A DNA stretch of 64,000 nt from contig NZ_JAOEEA010000002.1 of the NCBI RefSeq assembly GCF_029837695.1, positions 372,001-436,000 of the forward strand. Direction: 5' to 3'. Each line of letters begins with the position of its first letter. Position 1 is the first letter of the stretch. The stretch is from Pseudomonas sp. GD04019 (lineage in GTDB: Bacteria > Pseudomonadota > Gammaproteobacteria > Pseudomonadales > Pseudomonadaceae). Position numbers and translations under genes: made by a program. Below, piece after piece: positions 34,561 to 46,189 of this stretch. The notes under the pieces were generated by a model. The model worked only from the letters and a program-made list of their open reading frames with translations. It ran no database searches and was not told where the DNA came from.

Positions 34561-35568
34561 TCAGTCCTTGCGACGCTTGAGTTGATCCTTCAGCTGGGTC
34601 GGCACCTGGCGAATGATCAGCATGTCGCGCGCCTCGTCGTATTCGATCTTCGAACCCAGCAGGTGGGCCTCGAAGCTGATCGACAGGCCCTCGGCGCGGC
34701 CGGTGAAGCGGCGGAACTGGCTGAGGGTGCGCTTGTCCGCCGGAAATTCCGGGGCCATGCCGTAATCCTTGTTGCGGATGTGCTCGAAGAAGGCGCGCGG
34801 GCGGTCCTCGTCGATCAGCCCGGAGAGCTCGTCGAGGGTGATCGGCTCGCCGATCTTGGCCTGGCTGGTGGCGTAGTCGACCAGCGTCTCGGTCTTGGCG
34901 CGGGCCTGCTCCTCGGCCATGTCCTCGCTCTCGACGAAGTCGCTGAAGGCCTTGAGCAGGGTGCGGGTCTCGCTCGGCGCATCCACGCCTTCCTGGCAGC
35001 CGATGAAGTCGCGGAAGTAGTCCGAGACCTTCTTGCCGTTCTTGCCCTTGATGAACGAGATGTACTGCTTGGAGTTGGCGTTGTTGCGCCACTCGGAGAT
35101 GTTGATGCGCGCCGCCAGGTGCAGCTGGCTGAGGTCCAGATGCTTGGCCGGTGCCACGTCCAGCGCTTCGGTCACCGTCACGCCTTCGCTGTGGTGCAGC
35201 AGGGCGATGGCCAGGTAGTCGGTCATGCCCTGCTGGTAGTGCGCCAGCAGCACGTGGCCGCCGGTGGACAGGTTGGATTCCTCCATCAGCTTCTGCAGCT
35301 GCTCCACGGCCTGGCGGCTGAAGGCGGTGAAGTCCTGCTCGCCGTCCAGGTAGGCCTTCAGCCAGCCGCTGAACGGGTAGGCGCCGGATTCCTCGTGGAA
35401 CAGGCCCCAGGCCTTGCCCTGCTTGGCGTTGTAGCTCTCGTTGAGATCGGCCAGCAGATTCTCCATGGCCTGCGACGCGGCGAGCTCGGAGTCGCGTGCG
35501 TGCAGCACGGCCGGCGAGCCGTCGGGCTTCTTGTCGATCAGGTGGACGATGCAGTGGCGGATCGGCAT
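34561..35568 (-). CDS. yejK: Nucleoid-associated protein YejK/NdpA
   Basis: A 335-residue protein of the NA37 (YejK/NdpA) family that associates with the nucleoid. It begins [19 protein letters not shown] and has [30 protein letters not shown] and [22 protein letters not shown], all highly conserved. Length is normal. The start at 35568 has no strong ribosome site but agrees with the family N-terminus. First gene of a pair with the glutaredoxin. Confidence 0.93.
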   Translation of the reverse strand: MPIRHCIVHLIDKKPDGSPAVLHARDSELAASQAMENLLADLNESYNAKQGKAWGLFHEESGAYPFSGWLKAYLDGEQDFTAFSRQAVEQLQKLMEESNLSTGGHVLLAHYQQGMTDYLAIALLHHSEGVTVTEALDVAPAKHLDLSQLHLAARINISEWRNNANSKQYISFIKGKNGKKVSDYFRDFIGCQEGVDAPSETRTLLKAFSDFVESEDMAEEQARAKTETLVDYATSQAKIGEPITLDELSGLIDEDRPRAFFEHIRNKDYGMAPEFPADKRTLSQFRRFTGRAEGLSISFEAHLLGSKIEYDEARDMLIIRQVPTQLKDQLKRRKD

Positions 35569-35840
35569 GGGTATCGGTCTTCGGTGGTTCGGAACAGGGC
35601 GAGGAGTCTACCCGACAACGGCCCGTGGCGGGTCTCTGCCCGGTCGGGTGATGGCTTAGTGCCGGCATCTTCGGTGATCCACCGCAATATTTCGGATAAA
35701 AGTCGCTACCCGCTTCGCTTCTTGAGAAATGTACGTCTACTGTTTTTTCGTCCACACGACGCAGTAAAGGGACGGCCCGCGGTGGCGCCACAAGCGCCGC
35801 CGCATCCATTTGCTCCAAACACGGATTGGAGAAAGACCCC

Positions 35841-37442
35841 ATGCATTACAAGAAAAAGCTGCTGTTTGCTTCTCTCCTGGCCTCCGCGGCCGCCCCGGCG
35901 CTCGCCGCCGGACCTCAGGATCTCTCGCAAGTCTTCGACAAACTCTGGAGCCCGACTCGCCTCGGCCCGCTGGAGTGCCGCGCCGGCCTTCTCAATAGCT
36001 CACCTCTGCTGCTGCCACGCTGCATGCAGGCGCAGAACACCAATCAGCATCTGCAGATGCTGCACGACGTGGCCCTGGCCAACGGCGGCAACCGTGCCGC
36101 CGGCCTGCCGGGTTACGACGGCTCGCTGAACTACGTGAAGGAAACCCTGGAGCGCGCCGGTTACCGGGTCACGCTGCAGGCCTTCCCGTTCAGCGCCTTC
36201 TACCCGCAAGGCCCGGGCACGCTGCAGGCCGTGGCGCCGAGCCCGGAGACCTTCGAGTGGGAGGTGGACTTCACCTACCTGTCGCAGACCGATGCCGGTG
36301 ACATCACCAGCACCGTGGTGCCGGTGGACATCGCCCTCGGCGCCGGCAACACCTCCAGCAGCGGCTGCGAGGAGGCCGATTTCACCGGCTTCCCGGCCGG
36401 CTCCATCGCCCTGCTGCAACGCGGCAGCTGCAACTTCGCGATCAAGGCCGAGAACGCCGCCAACGCCGGCGCGGTCGGTGTGGTGGTGTTCAACCAGGGT
36501 GACACCGAGGACCGCAAGGGCCTGATCAACGCCACCCTGGGCGATGCCTATGCCGGTGGCATTCCGGTGCTGTTCACCACCTATGACGTGGGTGTGGGTC
36601 TGGCCCAGACGGCTGACCTGCAGGTACGCATGGTCACCGACGTGGTGCGCGAGCGCACCCAGACCCAAAACCTGGTGGCCGAATCGAAGCATGGCAACCC
36701 GAACAACGTGGTGATGGCCGGTGCGCACCTGGACTCGGTATTCGAGGGTGCTGGCATCAACGACAACGGTTCGGGCAGCGCCGCGCTGCTGGAGCTGGCC
36801 GTGCAGCTCCGCAAGGTGAGGCCGACCAACAAGCTGCGCTTCGCCTGGTGGGGCGCCGAGGAGTCGGGGCTGGTGGGTTCGACCTACTACGTGACCCAGC
36901 TGCCGCCGGAAGAGAAGGCGAAGATCAAGGCCTACCTGAACTTCGACATGATCGCCTCGCCGAACTTCGGCTACTTCATCTATGACGGCGACGGTTCCGC
37001 CTTCGGCCTGGAAGGCCCACCCGGTTCCGCGGCCATCGAGAAGCTGTTCGAGGAGTACTACAAGCTGCGTGGCCTGCCGTTCGAGGGTGACGAGATCACC
37101 TTCCGTTCCGACTACGCGCAGTTCTTCACCGACGGCATCGCCTTCGGCGGCCTGTTCACCGGCGCCGAGGAGCTGAAGACCGAGGAGCAGGCCGCGCGTT
37201 ACGGCGGTACTGCCGGCATCGCCCTCGATCCGTGCTACCACGCGGCCTGCGACAACCTGGGCAACATCGACATGCGTGCGCTGGAGATCAACGGCGACGC
37301 CATGGCCTTCGTCACCAGCTGGCTGTCGCATTCCACCAAGGCAATCGATGATGAGATCGCGGCGGGCACGGCAGGCAAGAGCCTGAAGCGCGCCGCCCAG
37401 GCCTACGACATCACCCACTGGGGCAAGCACTGGATCAAGTGA
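35841..37442 (+). CDS. Secreted M28 aminopeptidase with PA domain (PaAP-like)
   Basis: A 533-residue secreted zinc aminopeptidase resembling Pseudomonas aeruginosa PaAP. Signal peptide with cleavage near APALA (about residue 22), a protease-associated domain (about 150-265; ALLQRGSCNFAIKAENAANAGAVG-type region), then the M28 catalytic domain. Zinc ligands are seen in GAHLDS, INDNGSGS, GAEESG, LNFDMI and DPCYHAACD. PaAP is exported through the type II Xcp system; this copy probably is too. The ATG at 35841 has GGAG twelve bases upstream. A strong terminator follows. Confidence 0.92.
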   Translation: MHYKKKLLFASLLASAAAPALAAGPQDLSQVFDKLWSPTRLGPLECRAGLLNSSPLLLPRCMQAQNTNQHLQMLHDVALANGGNRAAGLPGYDGSLNYVKETLERAGYRVTLQAFPFSAFYPQGPGTLQAVAPSPETFEWEVDFTYLSQTDAGDITSTVVPVDIALGAGNTSSSGCEEADFTGFPAGSIALLQRGSCNFAIKAENAANAGAVGVVVFNQGDTEDRKGLINATLGDAYAGGIPVLFTTYDVGVGLAQTADLQVRMVTDVVRERTQTQNLVAESKHGNPNNVVMAGAHLDSVFEGAGINDNGSGSAALLELAVQLRKVRPTNKLRFAWWGAEESGLVGSTYYVTQLPPEEKAKIKAYLNFDMIASPNFGYFIYDGDGSAFGLEGPPGSAAIEKLFEEYYKLRGLPFEGDEITFRSDYAQFFTDGIAFGGLFTGAEELKTEEQAARYGGTAGIALDPCYHAACDNLGNIDMRALEINGDAMAFVTSWLSHSTKAIDDEIAAGTAGKSLKRAAQAYDITHWGKHWIK

Positions 37443-37458
37443 TCCACGCCTGTTGACG

Positions 37459-37495
37459 AAAGCCCCGCCACGGTTCGCCTTGGCGGGGCTTTTTC
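37459..37495 (+). terminator. Rho-independent terminator after the M28 aminopeptidase
   Basis: Stem GCCCCGCC, paired with GGCGGGGC, followed by TTTTTC. It overlaps the last bases of the convergent TAXI-TRAP gene. Confidence 0.88.
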
Positions 37496-38825
37496 ATTGC
37501 ACCGCTGCTGACGCCTGGCGGCGCTGCACCGCATGCAGGCGTTCGATCATGTAGCGCAGGTGCATGTGCAGCTCGTACAGCTCGCTGGAGTAGGACAGCG
37601 GCACCTCGACCCGCGCCAGCTCGTCCTCCAGCTTCTCCAGGCGCTCGATCTCGGCGCCGATATCGCCGTTCAGGCTGCCCTTGTACAACTGCTGGTCGAT
37701 TTCGCGCAGGTGCTTGTACCAGCGGTAGATGCGCGCCCGGATGCGCCACTGGTAGATCGGGCCGATGGCCTTGAACAGCGGGAACAGCAGCACCAGCAGC
37801 GGAATGGCCAGGATGATGTAGCGGTCGGCCAGCGAGGCGATGCGGAACGGCAGGTAGCGCTGCAGGATCGGCAGGCCCTTGTCGTAGTAATAGTCGGCCT
37901 CGCTCAGGGTCCGCAGCGACAGCGGCGGGCGCGCCGGATAGCTGCCGGCCGGGTCGAGCAGGCTGCCGTTCTTCAGCACGGTCTTGGTTGCCTCCAGAAT
38001 CAGCGGGGTCAGCGAGGGATGGAAACTCTCGCCGGCCACCAGGGTGGCCACCGGGCCGAGGGTGACGATGTCGCGCTCCGGGGTGTTGCGCGCCATGTCC
38101 AGCATGCCTTCGCCGACTTCCAGGCGGCTCAGGTAGGGCAGGCGCGCCAGGTAGGCCTCGGTGCGGCGCAGGCTGACCAGGCGCAGCTCGGGCTCGGCGG
38201 CCAGACGCTGGATCAGCGGGTTCTCCGCCGGGCCGACGAAGAAGGCGGCGTCCAGCTCACCCTTCACCAGCGCATCGGCGGCGCGACTGCCGCCCAGTTG
38301 TTGCCACTGTTCGGGGTAGGCGCCCGGCTCGATGCGGTTGGCGGCGAACAGGGCGGCGGCTACCGCCTGGGTGCCGCTGTCTTCCGAGCCGATGGCCAGG
38401 CGCAGTTTCATCAGGTCGGCTAGGCGCTCGAACTTCACCTTGCGCCCGGTGAACAGCCACAGCGGCTCGCGGTACATCACGCCAAGGCCGGCCAGCTTGT
38501 CCCGCGCCTCGGTATCCAGGGTCAGCTCCTGGCCGCTCTGCACCAGGGCCAGTTCGACCGAGCCTTCGCCCAGCTTGGCCAGGTTGTCACGCGAGCCCTG
38601 GCTCTGCACCAGCTCCAGCTCGAAACCCTGCTGCTCCAGCTCGGCCCGCAGGCGTTCGGCGAAGGCGTGGTAGCCGCCACCGGGAGCGCCGGTAGCCATG
38701 CGCGCATGCATGGGTGGCGGCGGGGCGACGAAGTAGAACAGCGCACCAACCAGGCCGGCCAGAACCGGCACTATCCACAGGTTGGCGAGGATGAGGATTT
38801 TCAGGTCGCGGAGAATGCGGCGCAT
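37494..38825 (-). CDS. TAXI-family TRAP transporter solute-binding-type protein with two membrane segments
   Basis: A 443-residue protein with an N-terminal membrane anchor (about 12-34), a TAXI-type periplasmic binding domain (about 38-310; MATGAPGGGYHAFAERL, GSVELALVQSG, LRLAIGSEDSGTQAVAAALF) and a second membrane helix (about 335-355) followed by a cytoplasmic coiled region. Ordinary TAXI binding proteins are soluble and come with a fused TRAP permease, which is not present here. It may be a sensor or an orphan receptor rather than a transporter part. Confidence 0.82.
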   Translation of the reverse strand: MRRILRDLKILILANLWIVPVLAGLVGALFYFVAPPPPMHARMATGAPGGGYHAFAERLRAELEQQGFELELVQSQGSRDNLAKLGEGSVELALVQSGQELTLDTEARDKLAGLGVMYREPLWLFTGRKVKFERLADLMKLRLAIGSEDSGTQAVAAALFAANRIEPGAYPEQWQQLGGSRAADALVKGELDAAFFVGPAENPLIQRLAAEPELRLVSLRRTEAYLARLPYLSRLEVGEGMLDMARNTPERDIVTLGPVATLVAGESFHPSLTPLILEATKTVLKNGSLLDPAGSYPARPPLSLRTLSEADYYYDKGLPILQRYLPFRIASLADRYIILAIPLLVLLFPLFKAIGPIYQWRIRARIYRWYKHLREIDQQLYKGSLNGDIGAEIERLEKLEDELARVEVPLSYSSELYELHMHLRYMIERLHAVQRRQASAAVQ

Positions 38826-38885
38826 GGTCGGTCCTTGTGGCTATCCCTGGCAGAGGATAGCCGGCCGGGGCCGCTCGCTCACCGT

Positions 38886-40151
38886 TCAGCCGCGCGAGGC
38901 GAGAACCGCTCCGCGTCGATCGTGCCAGTAGCCCAGCGCTGCCAGCAGCACCAGCAGACCCAGGGCATACAGCGCCTCCACGCCCAGGGCCACCAGCACC
39001 AGGCCGCAGAGCAGGGTGCTGAAGCCGGCGACCCAGCGCCAGAAGCCGCGCAGCAGGACCCAGCCGGCAGCCATGCTGAGCAGGTAGACGACGACGAAGT
39101 TGCCGTTGGCGTAGCGGATCAGATCGTCCACCGACAGCTGCATCACGGCGGCCAGAGTGGCGCACAGGCAGCAGATCAGCACCACCACCAGCAGGGCGCG
39201 GGCCGGTACACCGTGGCGGTTGAGGGGCGCGAGCGCGGAGGGCAGCTTGCCTTCGTCGGCCAGGCTCCAGATCAGCCGGGCGAAGCCCTGCACATAGACG
39301 TTCATCGAGGCGAAGCAGGCCAGGTAGCCAACCGCGGCTACCAGCCAGCGCGCCTCGTCGCCGAGCAGCATGTGCATCAGCCGCGGCAGCGAGGCGGCGT
39401 CGCTGTGCACGTCGCCGTACACGCCGAAACTCAGTACCGCCACCGAGAAGCCCCAGTACACCAGGCCGGCCAGCAGCACACCGAGCAACAGGGCCAGGGG
39501 GAAGTCGCGCTGCGGGTGCTTGAACTCCTCGCCCAGGTGGGTGAAGGCCTCGATGCCGACGAAGCACCAGAACATCACGCCCAGCGCTGTAGGGATCAGG
39601 TGCCAGGAATCGTCGATTTCCGGCAGCAGAGGCTGGCTGGCCAGTGGCAGATCGCCGACCCACCAGACCAGGCCGACCGTGCCGAGAATCGCCAGGGCGA
39701 TCAGCCCCTGCACCAGGCCGCTGGCCCGGGCCGGACGCTGGCCGAGCAGGAACATGGCGCCGAGGGTGACGAACTGGATCAGCAGCGCCTCGCCTTTGCC
39801 GATCGGCAGCACCGCTTGCCAGAAGCCGGTGGCGATATTCAGCGCGGCCGGCAGGCCGACCGGCAGTACGGCGAGGAACAGGAAGGCGATCAGCCTTTCC
39901 ATGCGCGCGCCGAAGGCCCGTCCGATCAGGTGCGGCGCGCCGCCGGCGTGGGGGAAGCGCTTGCCCAGCTGGGCGAAGGTGAAAGCCACCGGCAACACCA
40001 GGGCGATCAGAATCAGCCAGGCCCAGAGCGAGGCACTGCCGGCGGCGGTGGCGGCCAGCGCGGGCACCACGAAGATGCCGGTGCCCAGCAGCGAGGTACT
40101 GAGCAGGGCGATACCTTGCAGCAGGCCCAATTCCTTGTTCAGCCGGCTCAT
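38886..40151 (-). CDS. YjeH-type amino acid exporter (APC superfamily)
   Basis: A 421-residue inner-membrane transporter with about 12 hydrophobic helices. The start LLSTSLLGTGIFVVPALAATAAG is the typical first helix of the APC superfamily, and the protein best resembles E. coli YjeH, which exports methionine and branched-chain amino acids. FWCFVGIEAFTHLGEEFKHP is a conserved family motif. AAGGAG lies upstream. It is divergent from an Lrp-type regulator at 40275, which suggests amino-acid-responsive control. Confidence 0.87.
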   Translation of the reverse strand: MSRLNKELGLLQGIALLSTSLLGTGIFVVPALAATAAGSASLWAWLILIALVLPVAFTFAQLGKRFPHAGGAPHLIGRAFGARMERLIAFLFLAVLPVGLPAALNIATGFWQAVLPIGKGEALLIQFVTLGAMFLLGQRPARASGLVQGLIALAILGTVGLVWWVGDLPLASQPLLPEIDDSWHLIPTALGVMFWCFVGIEAFTHLGEEFKHPQRDFPLALLLGVLLAGLVYWGFSVAVLSFGVYGDVHSDAASLPRLMHMLLGDEARWLVAAVGYLACFASMNVYVQGFARLIWSLADEGKLPSALAPLNRHGVPARALLVVVLICCLCATLAAVMQLSVDDLIRYANGNFVVVYLLSMAAGWVLLRGFWRWVAGFSTLLCGLVLVALGVEALYALGLLVLLAALGYWHDRRGAVLASRG

Positions 40152-40274
40152 GATGTATGCTCGCTCCTTCCTTTCGATCCCGCCATGTTAAGCGCGCCGC
40201 CTCGAGCAGGTCGCCGCCGTTCACCGGCAAACTGGCGGAATCCACCGTCAAACTGCCTGCCGTCGAGAACCACC

Positions 40275-40694
40275 GTGGACAAGTTCGATCGCCAGATCAT
40301 CGCCCTGCTGCGCCAGGATGCGCGTACCTCCGTCAGCCAGATCGCCCGCGAAATCAGCCTGTCGCGTTCGGCGGTCGGCGAGCGCATTCGCCAGCTGGAG
40401 CAGAGCGGGGTGATCCGCGGCTACCACGCCCAGGTGGCCGATCCTGTCGGTGGTGGGGTCAAGGCCTTCCTCGAACTGTTCTATACGGACGGCCGCTGCC
40501 AGGATTACGTCGAGCGCATGCGCGTCTACCCGGAGATCCGCCAGTGCTGCGGCATCAGCGGCGAGACCGACATGCTGGTGCAGGTCGAGGCGGCCAGCAT
40601 GGCGCGCCTGGCCGAGATTCGCGGGGTGATCGAGAGCTTCCCCGGCATGCAGCGGGTGAAGACGCACATGGTGGTCAACGAGTGGGCAATGTAA
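40275..40694 (+). CDS. Lrp/AsnC-family transcriptional regulator
   Basis: A 139-residue regulator with an N-terminal HTH (VDKFDRQIIALLRQDARTSVSQIAREISLSRSAVGERIRQLEQSGVI) split here as DKFDRQIIALLRQDART and then ISLSRSAVGERIRQLE, and a C-terminal RAM ligand-binding domain (IRQCCGISGETDMLVQVE-type). The GTG at 40275 is the natural start; the open frame continues far upstream only by chance. Divergent orientation to the YjeH-type exporter makes that gene its likely target, with an amino acid as signal. Confidence 0.9.
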   Translation: MDKFDRQIIALLRQDARTSVSQIAREISLSRSAVGERIRQLEQSGVIRGYHAQVADPVGGGVKAFLELFYTDGRCQDYVERMRVYPEIRQCCGISGETDMLVQVEAASMARLAEIRGVIESFPGMQRVKTHMVVNEWAM

Positions 40695-40708
40695 CGAGGG
40701 GCTGAGAC

Positions 40709-41506
40709 CTATCGGGTCGACGCCTGGGTCGCCTCTTCCTCGGTGAGCATGTACTTGCCCGCCTGCAGGTCGCGGAAGTAGCGGTCGTAGCGGCCGCTGT
40801 CGCGGAATACCTGCAGGCGCTGGTTGAAGCGCAGCAGCAGGTCTTCGCTACCGGCCAGGCTTTTCGGCAGCATCAGGTAGCTGCGGTTGACCAGCAGCGG
40901 CACCGGGTGGTGGGTGATACGGGCGCGCTCGGCGGGGGTGAAGTGACGGGCCAGGGCGGCGTAGCCGACGTTCACCTCCTGCGGGTACAGCACGATGCGT
41001 TCCTTGAGCAGCTTCTCGAAGTTCTGCTGGTCGCTGGAGACGCGCTCCATCTTCACCTTGCCCTGCGCCAGGAAGGCGTCGAACTTCGGCCCGTAGCTGT
41101 ATTCCAGGCCGCCGCCCAGGGTCATGCCGGCGAGGTCGTCGAAGCTGCGCCAATCGAAGGGCAGCGACTTGAGATGGAAGAACACGAATTGCTCGTCGAG
41201 CAGCGGCGCGCTGAACAGGAAGTCCGCCTCGCGCTCGTCCTTGTGCATCCACACGCCGGTGGCGTCGAACTTGCCCGCGGCGGCCGCCGAATACGCACGC
41301 GGCCAGGGCAGGAAGCGGAAGCTGACGGTGTAGCCCTCCTCGGCGAACAGGTCGCTGATGATGTGGGCGATCACGCCGCTGTGGCGTAAGTCCTGGGACA
41401 GGTAGGGCGGCCAGTCGCCGACGCTGATCTGCAGCTCGCGCGGTTCCGCCTGGGTGCTCAGGCACCAGGACAGGCAGCAGATCGTCAGCAGGGTTTTCCA
41501 GCGCAT
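40709..41506 (-). CDS. SBP_bac_3-type periplasmic binding protein
   Basis: A 265-residue exported protein with a signal peptide (cleavage near STQA) and a family 3 solute-binding fold: LQISVGDWPPYLSQDLRHSG, IISDLFAEEGYTVSFRFLPWPRAY, and the FRDSGRYDRYFRDL ending. No permease or ATPase adjoins, so it is an orphan, like many Pseudomonas proteins of this type; the ligand is unknown. The ATG at 41506 has GGGAG six bases upstream and is preferred to the GTG at 41512. Confidence 0.83.
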   Translation of the reverse strand: MRWKTLLTICCLSWCLSTQAEPRELQISVGDWPPYLSQDLRHSGVIAHIISDLFAEEGYTVSFRFLPWPRAYSAAAAGKFDATGVWMHKDEREADFLFSAPLLDEQFVFFHLKSLPFDWRSFDDLAGMTLGGGLEYSYGPKFDAFLAQGKVKMERVSSDQQNFEKLLKERIVLYPQEVNVGYAALARHFTPAERARITHHPVPLLVNRSYLMLPKSLAGSEDLLLRFNQRLQVFRDSGRYDRYFRDLQAGKYMLTEEEATQASTR

Positions 41507-41549
41507 GGGCACTCCCGGGCTCCCTGAGGCTGTTACCCCTTCAGCATAG

Positions 41550-42572
41550 TCAGTTCGCGCCGCCGGCGATGCTACCGTTCAGCCAGGCGCGGCGCGCCTC
41601 AACCTCGTGAAAGGTCCAGGCGACGAAGCGGCTCTGCTTGTTGCCCTGGGCCATGTCCAACTGGCGCACTTCCAGTGCGCCGGCCTTCTTCAGCGCGGCT
41701 TCCAGTCCGGGCAGGTTGCTGGCCTTGGATACCAGGCTGCTGAACCACAGCACCTGGCCGGCCACGGCCGCGCTCTCGTGCGCCATGCGCCGCAGGAAGG
41801 CCGCCTCGCCACCCTCGCACCACAGCTCGTTGCTCTGCCCGCCGAAGTTCAGCACCGGCAGCTTGCGCTTGGGGTCGAGCTTGCCGAGGTTCTTCCACTT
41901 GCGCGTGCTGCCGCTCACCGCCTCGGCGGCGCAGGCGTGGAAGGGCGGGTTGCACAGGGTCAGGGTGAAGCGCTCGTCGCCGCTCAGCAGGCCCTGGAAG
42001 ATATGCTGCGGCTCGCTCTGCTGGCGCAGTTCGATGCCCTCGGCCAGGCCGTTGGCCTGGACGATCACACGGGCGGCGGCCAGGGCCACCGGGTCGATGT
42101 CCGAGCCGAGGAAGCGCCAGCCGTAGTCGCTGTGGCCGAGCAGCGGGTAGATGCAGTTGGCCCCGGTGCCGACGTCCAGCACCCGTATCGCCTTGCCGCG
42201 CGGAATGACGCCGTCGTTGCTCTCGGCCAGCAGGTCGGCCAGGCCGTGCAGGTAGTCGGCACGGCCGGGAACCGGCGGGCACAGGTAACCCGGCGGAATG
42301 TCCCAGTGGGCGATGCCGTACAGCTGGCGCATCAGCGCGCGGTTGAACACCTTCACCGCCTCGGGGTCGGCGAAGTCGATGCTCTGCTTGCCGTAGGGGT
42401 TGAGGATGACGAAGCGGCCCAGCTCCGGGCTGGCCTCGATCAGCTTGGGAAAGTCGTAGCGCCCCTGATGGCGGTTGCGCGGATGTAACTGGCCTTTGAC
42501 GACGGCTTTGGGTTGGCGGGGCGGATGAGCTTTTTGGCGCATGGTGGAGGTTTCGACGGGCGGGGGCGGCAT
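41550..42572 (-). CDS. rlmF: 23S rRNA (adenine(1618)-N6)-methyltransferase RlmF
   Basis: Methylates A1618 of 23S rRNA using S-adenosylmethionine. Family features are [13 protein letters not shown] near the start, the SAM-binding [23 protein letters not shown], and the catalytic NPPFH in [10 protein letters not shown]. Length of 340 residues with the ATG at 42572 is normal. An ATG at 42542 would remove ten residues; neither has a good ribosome site. It follows the Trp-rich small protein by 13 bp. Confidence 0.92.
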   Translation of the reverse strand: MPPPPVETSTMRQKAHPPRQPKAVVKGQLHPRNRHQGRYDFPKLIEASPELGRFVILNPYGKQSIDFADPEAVKVFNRALMRQLYGIAHWDIPPGYLCPPVPGRADYLHGLADLLAESNDGVIPRGKAIRVLDVGTGANCIYPLLGHSDYGWRFLGSDIDPVALAAARVIVQANGLAEGIELRQQSEPQHIFQGLLSGDERFTLTLCNPPFHACAAEAVSGSTRKWKNLGKLDPKRKLPVLNFGGQSNELWCEGGEAAFLRRMAHESAAVAGQVLWFSSLVSKASNLPGLEAALKKAGALEVRQLDMAQGNKQSRFVAWTFHEVEARRAWLNGSIAGGAN

Positions 42573-42585
42573 TGTCCCACAGGGG

Positions 42586-44009
<1,424 letters not shown>

Positions 44010-44915
44010 ATGCACATATTGCTGACCGGCGGTACAGGTCTGATCGGACGTGCCCTGTGTCGCCAGTGGTTGCAGCAGGGGCACCAGCTGACCGTGTGGA
44101 GCCGCACGCCGGACAGGGTCGCCGCCCTGTGCGGAGCTGCCGTGCGTGGCATTGGCCGGCTGGAGAATTACGGCGACAGTCCGCTGGACGCGGTGATCAA
44201 CCTGGCCGGCGCGCCCATCGCCGACCGACCCTGGATCCACAGGCGCAAGGCGCTGCTGTGGGCCAGCCGCGTGACGCTGACCGAGCAGTTGCTGGCCTGG
44301 CTGGAGAGCCGGGACGACAAGCCACGAGTGCTGATCTCCGGTTCCGCCGTCGGCTGGTATGGCGACGGCGGCGAGCGCGAGTTGCACGAGGACAGTCCGC
44401 CGGTGGTCGAGGATTTCGCTGCCCAATTGTGCGGCGCCTGGGAGGAGACGGCGCAGCGCGCCGAGGAGCAGGGCATTCGCGTGGTGCTGCTGCGTACCGG
44501 GCTGGTCCTGGCCGGCGACGGTGGCTTCCTCAAGCGCATGCTGCCGCCGTTTCGCCTGGGCCTGGGTGGGCCGATCGGCAATGGTCGACAGTGGATGCCG
44601 TGGATCCATCTGCAGGATGAAATCGGCCTGATCGATTTTCTCTTGCAGCGGGAAGACGCCCGCGGTCCCTATAATGCCTGCGCGCCGCAGCCGGCCAGGA
44701 ACAAGGCCTTCGCCCGTGCCCTTGGCCGTGCGCTGGGCCGCCCGGCATTGCTGCCGCTGCCCGGGCCGTTGCTCCGGCTGGGCCTGGGCGAGATGTCCGG
44801 GCTGCTGCTCGGCGGGCAGAAGGCGCTGCCGCAGCGCGCTCTGGCCGCCGGCTACGAATTCCGTTTCACCGATCTCGACTCGGCCCTGGCCGATCTGTTC
44901 AAGGACACCGCATGA
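44010..44915 (+). CDS. TIGR01777/YfcH-type NAD(P)-dependent epimerase-like protein
   Basis: A 301-residue extended short-chain dehydrogenase. Starts [16 protein letters not shown] with the NAD(P)-binding TGGTGLIG, then [26 protein letters not shown] and [16 protein letters not shown] as in the YfcH/SDR39U1 family, plus the C-terminal DUF1731 stretch FGEM-like [18 protein letters not shown]. Physiological role unknown. Its stop overlaps the hemH start by 4 bp, which ties it to haem synthesis in this operon. Confidence 0.9.
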   Translation: MHILLTGGTGLIGRALCRQWLQQGHQLTVWSRTPDRVAALCGAAVRGIGRLENYGDSPLDAVINLAGAPIADRPWIHRRKALLWASRVTLTEQLLAWLESRDDKPRVLISGSAVGWYGDGGERELHEDSPPVVEDFAAQLCGAWEETAQRAEEQGIRVVLLRTGLVLAGDGGFLKRMLPPFRLGLGGPIGNGRQWMPWIHLQDEIGLIDFLLQREDARGPYNACAPQPARNKAFARALGRALGRPALLPLPGPLLRLGLGEMSGLLLGGQKALPQRALAAGYEFRFTDLDSALADLFKDTA

Positions 44916-45934
44916 CCGATCACGCCCTGCTGTTGATCAACCTGGGTTCGCCGGCCTCCACGGAGGTTGCCGACGTGCGTCGCTATCTCAACCAGTTCCT
45001 CATGGACCCCTATGTGGTCGATCTGCCCTGGCCGCTGCGTCGGCTGCTGGTGTCGCTGATCCTGATCAAGCGCCCGGAGCAATCGGCCCATGCCTACGCG
45101 TCGATCTGGTGGGAGGGCGGCTCGCCGCTGATCGTGCTCAGCCGCCGCCTGCAGCAGGCCATGCAGCCGCACTGGCCGCACGGCCCGGTGGAGCTGGCCA
45201 TGCGCTACGGCGAGCCGTCCATCGAGACGGTGCTCAAGCGCCTGGTGGCCCAGGGCGTGCGCAAGGTGACCCTGGCGCCGCTCTACCCGCAGTTCGCCGA
45301 CAGCACCACCACCACCGCGCTGGAGGAAGTGCGCCGGGTGGTGCGTGAGCAGAAGCTGTCGCTGCAGTTCGCCGAGCTGCCGCCGTTCTATGACCAGCCC
45401 GAGTACCTAGACGCCCTGGTGGCCAGCGCCAGGCCGCACCTGCAGCAGGATTTCGACCATCTGCTGCTGAGCTTCCATGGCCTGCCCGAGCGCCATCTGC
45501 ACAAGCTCGACCCGAGCGGCCACTGCCTGAGGGGCGCCGACTGCTGCCGTACCGCTTCGCCCCAGGTACTCGCCCACTGCTATCGCGCCCAGTGCCTGCG
45601 CAGCGCCGAGCTGTTCGCCGAGCGCGCCGGGCTGCCGGCGGGTAAGTGGTCGGTGTCGTTCCAGTCGCGCCTGGGCCGCGCCAAGTGGATCGAGCCGTAC
45701 ACCGAGACGCGTCTGGACGAACTGGCCAAGGCCGGGGTGAAGAAGCTGCTGGTGATGTGCCCGGCCTTCGTCGCCGACTGCATCGAGACCCTGGAAGAGA
45801 TCGGCGATCGCGGCCGCGAGCAGTTTCAGGAGGCGGGCGGCGAACAGCTGGTGCTGGTGCCGTGCCTGAACGATCACCCGCAGTGGGTGGAGGCGCTGAA
45901 GGTGCTGTGCGAGAGGGCGCCGCAAGGGGTGTGA
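44912..45934 (+). CDS. hemH: Ferrochelatase
   Basis: Inserts ferrous iron into protoporphyrin IX, the last step of haem synthesis. A 340-residue protein: [11 protein letters not shown] at the start, the active-site [12 protein letters not shown] with catalytic His, and [16 protein letters not shown], followed by [15 protein letters not shown] with the conserved Glu. Length is normal. Translationally coupled to the epimerase gene. A hairpin with ACGGGGC/GCCCCGT arms (45938-45959) follows. Confidence 0.95.
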   Translation: MTDHALLLINLGSPASTEVADVRRYLNQFLMDPYVVDLPWPLRRLLVSLILIKRPEQSAHAYASIWWEGGSPLIVLSRRLQQAMQPHWPHGPVELAMRYGEPSIETVLKRLVAQGVRKVTLAPLYPQFADSTTTTALEEVRRVVREQKLSLQFAELPPFYDQPEYLDALVASARPHLQQDFDHLLLSFHGLPERHLHKLDPSGHCLRGADCCRTASPQVLAHCYRAQCLRSAELFAERAGLPAGKWSVSFQSRLGRAKWIEPYTETRLDELAKAGVKKLLVMCPAFVADCIETLEEIGDRGREQFQEAGGEQLVLVPCLNDHPQWVEALKVLCERAPQGV

Positions 45935-46066
45935 ACGAGACGGGGCTGCGGCCCCGTCTGCGTTTGCGCCGGTTGGTGTGATCGCTCGGCCCAGGCGCTT
46001 TACTCGGTCCGAAACAAATGGATTCAACCGGTAGCGGCGGCGGCTGATCAACAGCGCATGTCGCGC

Positions 46067-46097
46067 TTGACCTTAAAGTTAAGTTTAAAGTTAGGGT
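46067..46097 (+). promoter_or_regulatory. MerR-family-type promoter before the exported ADC-like protein
   Basis: A perfect -35 TTGACC (46067-46072) is separated by 19 bp from a -10-like TAGGGT (46092-46097). The spacer is filled by a partly symmetric TTAAAGTTAAGTTTAAAG. Over-long 19-bp spacers with a dyad are the mark of promoters controlled by MerR-family activators. No merR gene is adjacent. Confidence 0.6.
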
Positions 46098-46189
46098 TTT
46101 CCGTGCCCCGCCTCTCGAGGTCCTGACCCAGAGGCGCAACCAGGGTTCAGCAGACAAGAACCCCATCACCACACGGAGAACCAACAGAC

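Noticed and set aside
38667-40274. N-terminal extension of the Lrp-type regulator frame
   Set aside because: The frame runs antisense to yjeH and the TAXI gene. The HTH domain begins at the GTG at 40275, giving the usual length.
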